A stretch of DNA of 64,000 nt from contig NZ_CP165734.1 of the NCBI RefSeq assembly GCF_041200145.1, positions 6,491,001 through 6,555,000 of the forward strand. Direction: 5' to 3'. The DNA comes from Bradyrhizobium sp. LLZ17. Its GTDB lineage: Bacteria > Pseudomonadota > Alphaproteobacteria > Rhizobiales > Xanthobacteraceae. Below the pieces are notes generated by a model. It did no database searches. It was not told the DNA's origin and was given only the letters and a program-made list of their open reading frames with translations. Positions 1-7,136 of the stretch are shown here, piece by piece (the stretch's first letter is position 1; every line of letters starts with the position of its first letter). The position numbers were made by a program, and so were the translations under genes.

Positions 1-499
1 GGCCGGCGAAGCGGATCTGCTCCAGCGGCACGTTCGGAATGTAGAAATCCATCGCATGTCCCAGCATGTGCTGGCTGAAGCGCGCCACGCCCGAGGAGCG
101 GCGGCGGAGCATGGCGTTGGTGGCGGGGGAGCGGTAGGAGGAGATGATCTGGATCGGCTGCTTGCCGTCGACGTCGCGATAGACCTCCCAGAGAATGTCG
201 AAGAGGTGACGGTCCATCACCGTCTCGTCCTGGGTGCGCCAATCGCGGAGGAAGTGATTGAGCGTCTTCAGCGCCGCTTCGTCATAGCGGCCGTCGCGCT
301 TGAAGGTGACGGTGAGGTCTTCGCCGGAATGGGTGTGGTGAAACGAGAGCGTCTTGGTTTCGTTCAGCGCGGCGGCGTTATGAACCGAACCGGCAGCCGC
401 AAGCAGCACCACCGAGGCGAGGCCGATCCGAGATCCGACCTTCACTCCCGCATGGGACAACGACAACGCAGCGAATTGGCGTGCGAAACCAGCCAGCAC
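1..499 (-). CDS. DUF882 / M15-type murein peptidase, C-terminus beyond window
   Basis: I translated the reverse strand by hand from a GTG at 497-499. The product begins with a hydrophobic export signal (about residues 20-45) and continues into a peptidase M15A/DUF882 domain of the MepK (YcbK) type. The signature elements are SYRSPATN followed by SQHMLGHAMDFYI, which supplies the S-x-H...G-x-A-x-D zinc-ligand pattern. Enzymes of this family cut peptidoglycan cross-links in the periplasm. The reading frame is open to base 1, so the last part of the domain is missing. It lies downstream of, and on the same strand as, an L,D-transpeptidase gene, the same order as E. coli ldtD-mepK. The start could also be the GTG four codons upstream. 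Confidence 0.85.
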   Translation of the reverse strand, partial: MLAGFARQFAALSLSHAGVKVGSRIGLASVVLLAAAGSVHNAAALNETKTLSFHHTHSGEDLTVTFKRDGRYDEAALKTLNHFLRDWRTQDETVMDRHLFDILWEVYRDVDGKQPIQIISSYRSPATNAMLRRRSSGVARFSQHMLGHAMDFYIPNVPLEQIRFAG

Positions 500-664
500 G
501 TATGAGCCCACCCAGTCGACGAGCGTTCTAATGGACTCTCCCGCCAACCCCGCTAGCGCGCGAAAGAGGATGAACGCTTTGTTAAAACGAGAAGGTTAAT
601 TGGAGGTTTACCTTCCCGCCCCCAAACCAAGTCAGAATACGAACCTAATCGGTTGAGTGTGGCG

Positions 665-691
665 AAAAAACGCCCGCTGCCCGCGCGCGGG
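665..691 (-). terminator. Probable Rho-independent terminator of the L,D-transpeptidase gene
   Basis: On the minus strand, after the transpeptidase stop, a CCCGC...GCGGG stem inside a very GC-rich stretch is followed by CG and six T residues (A665-670 on the plus strand). This is the layout of an intrinsic terminator, and it suggests that the downstream DUF882 gene has its own promoter in about 500-660. Confidence 0.5.
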
Positions 692-782
692 TGGAGAATG
701 GTTAACGTTAAGCGACCCCATCCAGGGGATGAGGTCGCTGATTTTATTGCCGAATTTCAGGAAGCGCGGCGCTGAGGCCAGC

Positions 783-3032
783 TCAGCGGGTGAACACCCG
801 CTGAGGCCGGCGGCCGATCGGAGCGGGGGGCGGGGTGGGAGCCCCGAACAGCCGCTCGAAGAAGTTCGGGCCGGACGAGCCGAAGCCGCCGCCATTGTTG
901 GCGAAGGCCACGCCGTTCGGCAGCGTCGTCGGCGGCCGCGAATAGCTCGGCTGGGAATGCGCCACGACGTTTTCGAGGTCCTTGCCGCGGCCGTTCCTCA
1001 GGATGTTGATCATGGTCGCGTCGCGGCCATAGACGTCCTTGCGGAATTGCAGCTTGCCGCCGTCGTCCACGAAGGCGGTCTGGTAGGTGATGTTGACCGG
1101 GATTGGCGTGGGGAATTTCAGGTCGATCTCACCTGACCCGTACATGCTGCGGATGCGCTCCGGCGTGTACTTCTCGTTCGGCATGGTGATGTTGAGCAGC
1201 ACGGAGGCGTACTGGTCCGGATATTGAACGCGCATGCAGCCATGGCTGAAGGCGCGTTCGTCCCTGGCGAACAAGTTCTTGTCCGGCGTGTCGTGCTGAT
1301 AGACCAGGAACTTGTTCGGGAAGTTGAAGCGGATGCGGCCGAGTGCGTTGGCTTCGCCGGGCGGCTGCGAGATGTGCACGGAGCCGTCGCGGTTCTGCTC
1401 GAGCTTCAGGCCCATGCGCTGGAGCACGGTCGGGTCCTGCTGCAGCGCCGGAAGATATTCGCCATAGACGATCGACGGCGGCACGTTCCAGGTCGGGTTG
1501 ACCGTGATGTACTTCATCGTCTCGGTCAGCAGCGGCGTTGCGTGCTGGCCCGGCTTGCCGGTGACGACGCGGGTGGTCCAGACCTGCTGGCCGCGCTGCA
1601 TCACCTTCAGCGTGTAGTCGGGAATGTTGAGGATGACATAGGCATCGCCGAGCGAGGGCACGCCGAGGTCGCGCGGCAGCCAGCGCCAGCGCTCCATGTT
1701 CACCAGCACGGTGTCGATCTGCTTGTCGCGCTTCGGGCTGTTCAGCGCCTTCACGGTCGCAGCGTCGAGCACGCCGGTCACCTTGATCTCGGCGCCGTCC
1801 TGGAACTTTCGCACGGCTTCGGCGACGGTGGCGTCATAGTGGTCGTCGTTGGCGTTCTCGGTGATGCCGAGCTTGGCGCGGAGCTGCGGCACCCGCGGAT
1901 CCTCGACGACGATTTCAGCCTGCTTCTTGCCGCGGGCCGGCGTGTATCTCAGCGCCGGGCCGTCGGTGATCTCGACGACCGGGCCTTCGCCCTGGCCGCG
2001 GAGCTGCGCGAGCTTGGCCTTCAGCTCCTTGTAGAGCTTCTGCGGCGGGTTGTAGCTGTCGAGCGCCGCGGACGCGTCAGCCGCGGTCGTGACCTTGGCG
2101 AGCACTTCGTTCGGATCGACTGGATGCTCGGGATAGAGGATGTCGGCGCTGACCTGCGACCAGTGCATGCGGCCGCTCTGCGCCTGGCGCGCATAGTCGA
2201 ACATGCTGGCGGTCAGCTTCAGCTCGGCCTCGGCAAGCGCGTCGGGGCTGGTGGCTGCGGCGAAGTCCGGGACCGGATAGTCGGCGGGATTGAGGCCGTC
2301 GGAGGCTGCATCCTTCAGCCGTGCGATGACGCCCTTGGCCGCGGCGGAGAGGCTGCCGCCCTGGGTCCAGACCGGCGCGTAGTCACGGGCACCGTAGAAC
2401 TTCTCGACGGCGGCGCGCTCGTTCTTGCGGTCGAAATAGCGCGAGGTCTTGGCCCCGATCATGTCCTTGAGCTTGTCGGCGACCGGCTGGTCGGCGGCGG
2501 GGACGTTGCTCGCGGCCTTCACCGGCTCGGCGGCCGGAGCCGCAGCGGCGGGTGCGGCCGGAGCGGCCGGTGTGGCGGTCGCGGTGTCGGCCTTGGCCGG
2601 TTCAGACTTGGCAGGCTCAGATTTGGTCGATTCAGATTTGGCCGGCTCGCTGTTCGCAGGCTCCGTCTTGGCCGTCTCGCTCTTCGGTGCGTCGGCGGCG
2701 GGCGTGGTGGCGACGTCGGAAGGCTTGGTCTCGACCTTTTCGGGGGCCGGGGCAGCTTCGGCCTTGACCGGCTCCTTGATCGGCTCCTTGGCCGCGTCCT
2801 TCGGGGCGTCCTGCACCGTGGCGGTAGAGTCGAGCTTGATGTCTGAGGCGGTCGGCGGCGGAACATTCGCGGGCTCGGGGCGCGGGATCGCGGCTTCGAT
2901 CGCGAGTTCGGCGGCGCTGCTGCGCGCCTGATCCTGCGCCAGAGCGGAGCCGGCCGATACCGTGAGGAAGGTCGCCGCGACCGTCATCAAAACGCGGTCA
3001 AAGCCTCGACGGTGATTCAAACAGTCTCGCAT
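783..3032 (-). CDS. L,D-transpeptidase, YcbB/LdtD type, exported
   Basis: The 749-residue protein has an N-terminal signal peptide (cleavage likely after the ALA near residue 32). A long Ala/Pro/Lys linker with repeated PAKSE-like units follows (about 116-150). Next come an N-terminal scaffold region, a peptidoglycan-binding helical region (about 380-430) and a YkuD catalytic domain containing SHGCMRV, with the nucleophile Cys near residue 598. Family members form 3-3 cross-links in periplasmic murein. The size and domain order match LdtD (YcbB). A C-terminal Pro/Gly-rich tail of about 60 residues follows the domain. The downstream neighbour is a murein peptidase gene. The Met at 3032 sits just ahead of the hydrophobic signal segment, so I kept it as start. 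Confidence 0.93.
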   Translation of the reverse strand: MRDCLNHRRGFDRVLMTVAATFLTVSAGSALAQDQARSSAAELAIEAAIPRPEPANVPPPTASDIKLDSTATVQDAPKDAAKEPIKEPVKAEAAPAPEKVETKPSDVATTPAADAPKSETAKTEPANSEPAKSESTKSEPAKSEPAKADTATATPAAPAAPAAAAPAAEPVKAASNVPAADQPVADKLKDMIGAKTSRYFDRKNERAAVEKFYGARDYAPVWTQGGSLSAAAKGVIARLKDAASDGLNPADYPVPDFAAATSPDALAEAELKLTASMFDYARQAQSGRMHWSQVSADILYPEHPVDPNEVLAKVTTAADASAALDSYNPPQKLYKELKAKLAQLRGQGEGPVVEITDGPALRYTPARGKKQAEIVVEDPRVPQLRAKLGITENANDDHYDATVAEAVRKFQDGAEIKVTGVLDAATVKALNSPKRDKQIDTVLVNMERWRWLPRDLGVPSLGDAYVILNIPDYTLKVMQRGQQVWTTRVVTGKPGQHATPLLTETMKYITVNPTWNVPPSIVYGEYLPALQQDPTVLQRMGLKLEQNRDGSVHISQPPGEANALGRIRFNFPNKFLVYQHDTPDKNLFARDERAFSHGCMRVQYPDQYASVLLNITMPNEKYTPERIRSMYGSGEIDLKFPTPIPVNITYQTAFVDDGGKLQFRKDVYGRDATMINILRNGRGKDLENVVAHSQPSYSRPPTTLPNGVAFANNGGGFGSSGPNFFERLFGAPTPPPAPIGRRPQRVFTR

Positions 3033-3390
3033 CGTGTCGCACCCCTCGGGTGAACTGCCCCGTTTGGAACAGCTTTTGGAACAGCTTCGTTATGGTCTTG
3101 TGAGCTTCGGCTGACCGCGCCGGCCTCTCGGAAGTTGCACGCCTGCACGCAACGATTCTTACGCAGACGATATACAGACCCCGTTTCTGCAGCCAGCGCT
3201 ACCCGGGACAACTCACGACAAACTGACTTCAAGACGGCCGCTTTGCAATCGATTGTGCGCCTCTGTTACGCGCTTTTCCCCCTCGCTGTCACTTCCAAGT
3301 CACGGTTCCTGAACGGCTCGGATTCTTCCGTCATCCGAACGGCTTAAGACCACATCGCACGCTTACGCAAACCGCCATTCACAGTGCGGT
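3033..3390. other. Intergenic region upstream of the L,D-transpeptidase
   Basis: This 358-base stretch has no convincing coding frame. It must carry the promoter and leader of the transpeptidase and the 3' end of the NtrC-type regulator transcript. The only structure I see is a weak inverted repeat (TCGGAT...ATCCGA) near 3318-3338, too weak to call a terminator. Confidence 0.5.
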
Positions 3391-4887
3391 TCAGTGCGTC
3401 TCTTCGCCGCTTTTCCCGCCATGCCCGTGCACGCCCGCCTCGTCGAGTTTGCGATAGAGCGTGGACCGGCCGATTTTGAGGCGGCGGGCGACCTCGGACA
3501 TCTGTCCGCGGTAATGCGAGATGGCGAAACGGATGATCTCGTTCTCCATCTCCTCGAGCGGACGGACATCGCCGGTCGGGGTCAGCAGGGCGAGGCTTCC
3601 CGAGGAGGGAAGTGGCGCGATGGGTATTTCATTACCCGAGACCAGGGCAGGCGCCCCGATCGGCTCGATCATCAGCGGCGCGGTCGGAATGTCGGTCGCG
3701 GAATGGGGATGTGAGGCCAGCAGCGGGAAGTCCTCGAGACCCAGCTGGTCGCCTTCGCTCATGACCACGGCGCGGTAGACCGCGTTTTCGAGCTGGCGGA
3801 TATTGCCGGGCCAATCCAGCTCCGCAAGGTGCGCCACGGCCTCGCCGCTGATGCCGGTGATCGCGCGGTTCTCCTCGGCGGCAAAGCGCGCCAGGAAGTG
3901 CCGCAGCAGATGCGGGATGTCCTCGCGCCGGGCCCTGAGCGAGGGGATCGTCAGCGGCAGCACATGCAGCCGATAGAACAGGTCTTCACGGAAATGCCCC
4001 TGTTTCACCCGGTCCAGAAGCTTGCGGTTGGTCGCGGAGATGATGCGGACATCGACCTTCACCGGCTTGCGGCCGCCGACCGCCTCCACCGCGCCCTCCT
4101 GGAGCGCGCGCAACAGCTTGACCTGCGCGGCCAGCGGCAGCTCGCTGACCTCGTCCAGGAACAGCGTGCCGCCATGGGCCTCGACGAACTTGCCCGCATG
4201 CCGCTCGGTCGCGCCGGTGAAGGCGCCCTTCTCATGGCCGAACAGAATGGACTCGACGAGATTGTCCGGGATCGCGCCGCAATTGACCGCGACGAAGGGC
4301 TTTGCCTTGCGCTCGCTGCTGCCGTGGATGGCGCGTGCGAACATCTCCTTGCCGACGCCGGACTCGCCTTCGATCAGCACGGGGATTGAGGAGCTCGCCG
4401 CCTTCTGCGCCGCGCGCATGACCGGCGCCATCGCCTCGGCGCGCGTGATGATGTCGGCGAAGCTCAGCCGGCCCTCGCGGCTGTGGCGGATGCGCTGCAA
4501 TTCGCCCTTCAATGCGGAGGCGTTGAGCGCGTTGCGCAAGCTGACCTGGAGCCGCTCCAGGCCGACCGGCTTGACCACGAAATCGGCAGCGCCTGCGCGC
4601 ATCGCCGAGATCACGTTGTCGATGCCGCCATGGGCGGTCTGTACGATCACGGGCACATTCAGCCCGGCTTCGCGGATTTTACTCAGAACGCCCATGCCGT
4701 CGAGGCCGGGCATCACGAGATCGAGCACCACGGCGTCGATGGCCGATGCATCGGGAGCAGTGAGTACGGCCAGCGCGGCGTCGCCGGATTCCACGACGAT
4801 CGTCTCATAGCCGCATTTCTGCACCATGTTCTCGACCAGGCGGCGTGCCACGGCGTCGTCATCGGCAATCAAAATACTGGCAGCCAT
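3391..4887 (-). CDS. Sigma-54-dependent response regulator, NtrC family
   Basis: The 498-residue protein has the three classic modules. An N-terminal receiver (about 4-118) has acidic residues DDD at 10-11 and a phospho-acceptor Asp at 56 in VLDLVMPG. A central AAA+ domain carries Walker A GESGVGKE at 174-181, the sigma-54 contact loop GAFTGA at 221-226 and Walker B LFLDE around 245. A C-terminal Fis-type helix-turn-helix covers about 450-490. It should activate sigma-54 promoters when phosphorylated. No histidine kinase is adjacent, so it is an orphan regulator here. The organisation resembles Caulobacter TacA, but I cannot assign orthology. It is divergent from the pepF gene across 139 bases. 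Confidence 0.93.
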   Translation of the reverse strand: MAASILIADDDAVARRLVENMVQKCGYETIVVESGDAALAVLTAPDASAIDAVVLDLVMPGLDGMGVLSKIREAGLNVPVIVQTAHGGIDNVISAMRAGAADFVVKPVGLERLQVSLRNALNASALKGELQRIRHSREGRLSFADIITRAEAMAPVMRAAQKAASSSIPVLIEGESGVGKEMFARAIHGSSERKAKPFVAVNCGAIPDNLVESILFGHEKGAFTGATERHAGKFVEAHGGTLFLDEVSELPLAAQVKLLRALQEGAVEAVGGRKPVKVDVRIISATNRKLLDRVKQGHFREDLFYRLHVLPLTIPSLRARREDIPHLLRHFLARFAAEENRAITGISGEAVAHLAELDWPGNIRQLENAVYRAVVMSEGDQLGLEDFPLLASHPHSATDIPTAPLMIEPIGAPALVSGNEIPIAPLPSSGSLALLTPTGDVRPLEEMENEIIRFAISHYRGQMSEVARRLKIGRSTLYRKLDEAGVHGHGGKSGEETH

Positions 4888-5026
4888 GGTGTTCCCCGCA
4901 CGCTACTACTATCTGTCTCGAATCGGGGCACTCTGGCCGAAGCCGCTTAACGCACTCTTAAACCTTGCCGACCCCAGCCATTGCGATCCCTGCCATTGCG
5001 CTCGTTGAACACAGGTTTCCAACACG

Positions 5027-6889
5027 ATGACTTCGCGCCCCTCCGCTCTCCGCAAGCCGAACACCAAAAAAGCAGCCACCAAGGCAAAACCCTCCAGCAA
5101 GCCTGCGAGCAAAACCGGCAAGCTTCCGGAGTGGAACCTCGCCGATCTCTATTCAGGGATCGATGCGCCGGAAGTGGCGCGCGATCTCGAAACCATGGAC
5201 GCCGATTGCGTCGCGTTCGAGACGGACTACAAGGGCAAGCTCGCAACAGGCACAGCAAACGAACATGGCGGAAAATGGCTCGCGGAAGCCGTGCGACGCT
5301 ATGAGGCGATCGACGATCTCGCCGGGCGTCTCGGCTCCTACGCCGGCCTCATCCACGCCGGCGATAGCGTTGACCCCAAGATTTCAAAGTTTTACGGCGA
5401 TGTGTCCGAGCGGCTCACCGCCGCGTCGACTCATCTGCTGTTCTTCGCGCTCGAGCTCAATCGCGTCGATGACGATATTTTGACCCGCGCGATGCAGGCG
5501 CCCGAGCTTGCGCATTACCGTCCCTGGATCGAGGATCTGCGCAAGGAGAAGCCGTACCAGCTCGACGACAAGCTCGAGCAGATCTTCCTGGAGAAGGCGC
5601 AAACCGGATATTCCGCCTGGAACAGGTTGTTCGATCAGACCATCTCGGGTCTTCGCTTCAAGGTCGGATCCAAGGAGCTCGCGATCGAGCCGACGCTCAA
5701 TTTCCTGCAGGACCGCGACGGCGCCAAGCGCAAGGCCGCGGCGGACGCGCTGGCGAAGACCTTCAAGGCCAATGAGCGCACCTTCGCGCTGATCACCAAC
5801 ACCCTCGCCAAGGACAAGGATATCTCCGATCGCTGGCGCGGCTTCAAGGATGTCGCGGATTCCCGGCATCTGAACAACCGCGTCGAGCGCGAGGTGGTGG
5901 ACGCGCTGGTCGCCTCCGTACGCGCGGCCTATCCGAAACTCTCGCATCGCTACTACGCGCTGAAGGCGCGCTGGTTCAAGAAGAAGCGGCTCGCTTATTG
6001 GGACCGCAATGCGCCGCTGCCCTTTGCCGCGGCCGACACCATTGCCTGGCCCGAGGCACGCAACATGGTGCTGTCTGCCTATCGCGGTTTCTCGCCTGAC
6101 ATGGCCGACATCGCCGAGCGCTTCTTTACCGATCGCTGGATCGACGCTCCGGTGCGTCCCGGCAAGGCGCCGGGCGCGTTCTCGCATCCGACCACGCCGT
6201 CGGCGCATCCTTACGTGCTCATGAACTACCAGGGCAAGCCGCGCGATGTGATGACCCTCGCCCATGAGCTCGGCCATGGCGTGCATCAGGTGCTGGCGGC
6301 GAAGAACGGCGCGCTGATGGCGCCGACGCCGCTGACCTTGGCCGAGACCGCAAGCGTGTTCGGCGAGATGCTGACCTTCAGGCGGCTGCTGGCGCAGACC
6401 AAAAGCGCAAAGCAGCGCCAGGCGCTGCTCGCCGGCAAGGTCGAGGACATGATCAACACCGTGGTGCGGCAGATCGCGTTCTATTCCTTCGAGCGCGCGG
6501 TCCACACCGAGCGCAAGAATGGCGAGCTCACCGCGGCGCGGCTCGGCGAGATCTGGCTCTCGGTGCAAAACGAGAGCCTGGGTCCGGCGATCGAGATCAA
6601 GCCGGGCTACGAGAACTACTGGATGTACATCCCGCATTTCATCCATTCGCCGTTCTATGTCTACGCCTATGCCTTCGGCGATTGTCTCGTGAACTCGCTC
6701 TATGCCGTCTACGAGAACGCGGCCGAGGGCTTTGCCGAGCGCTATCTCGACATGCTCGCGGCCGGCGGCACCAAGCATTATTCCGAGCTGCTGCGCCCAT
6801 TCGGGCTGGACGCCAAGGACCCGAAATTCTGGGACGGCGGCCTGTCGGTCATCGCCGGCATGATCGACGAGCTGGAGGCGATGGGTTGA
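5027..6889 (+). CDS. pepF: M3-family oligoendopeptidase F
   Basis: This is a 620-residue cytosolic zinc metallopeptidase that degrades oligopeptides. The zinc motif HELGH lies at residues 413-417, with the third ligand Glu expected in LAETASVFGE about 25 residues later. The N-terminal 35 residues are Lys/Ala/Ser-rich and probably disordered. The overall length and the conserved PYVLMNY and HFIHSPFYVYAYAFG segments fit the PepF subfamily. The ATG has only a weak purine-rich sequence before it, but no other start nearby keeps the domain. The gene is monocistronic, divergent from the sigma-54 regulator. Confidence 0.95.
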   Translation: MTSRPSALRKPNTKKAATKAKPSSKPASKTGKLPEWNLADLYSGIDAPEVARDLETMDADCVAFETDYKGKLATGTANEHGGKWLAEAVRRYEAIDDLAGRLGSYAGLIHAGDSVDPKISKFYGDVSERLTAASTHLLFFALELNRVDDDILTRAMQAPELAHYRPWIEDLRKEKPYQLDDKLEQIFLEKAQTGYSAWNRLFDQTISGLRFKVGSKELAIEPTLNFLQDRDGAKRKAAADALAKTFKANERTFALITNTLAKDKDISDRWRGFKDVADSRHLNNRVEREVVDALVASVRAAYPKLSHRYYALKARWFKKKRLAYWDRNAPLPFAAADTIAWPEARNMVLSAYRGFSPDMADIAERFFTDRWIDAPVRPGKAPGAFSHPTTPSAHPYVLMNYQGKPRDVMTLAHELGHGVHQVLAAKNGALMAPTPLTLAETASVFGEMLTFRRLLAQTKSAKQRQALLAGKVEDMINTVVRQIAFYSFERAVHTERKNGELTAARLGEIWLSVQNESLGPAIEIKPGYENYWMYIPHFIHSPFYVYAYAFGDCLVNSLYAVYENAAEGFAERYLDMLAAGGTKHYSELLRPFGLDAKDPKFWDGGLSVIAGMIDELEAMG

Positions 6890-7136
6890 GGCGGCGCTGA
6901 CGTCGCCTCACCTCCCGGCTCGCTGATTTTTTCGAAGCGACGGGATTGAACGTTCACGCGGGTCGCAAGACTAACCGTGTACGGTACTCTATCGTTAAGA
7001 ATGCAATTTTTGATTGTCGATTGTCTGAGTTCCCTGGCAGGGAGACGGATATGGTCGTATTGGACCTCACCTCCAGCAACCGGATACGAAACGGGCCGTC
7101 GAAGAGCAGGGATCCTGGGGCCAGCAGCACCGTGAC

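Noticed and set aside
1224-2846. Plus-strand open frame of 540 codons
   Set aside because: Antisense to the L,D-transpeptidase; no recognisable domain.
3310-3345. Terminator for the sigma-54 regulator transcript
   Set aside because: Only a six-pair stem (TCGGAT/ATCCGA) with a mismatch-rich extension and no proper T-run on the minus strand.
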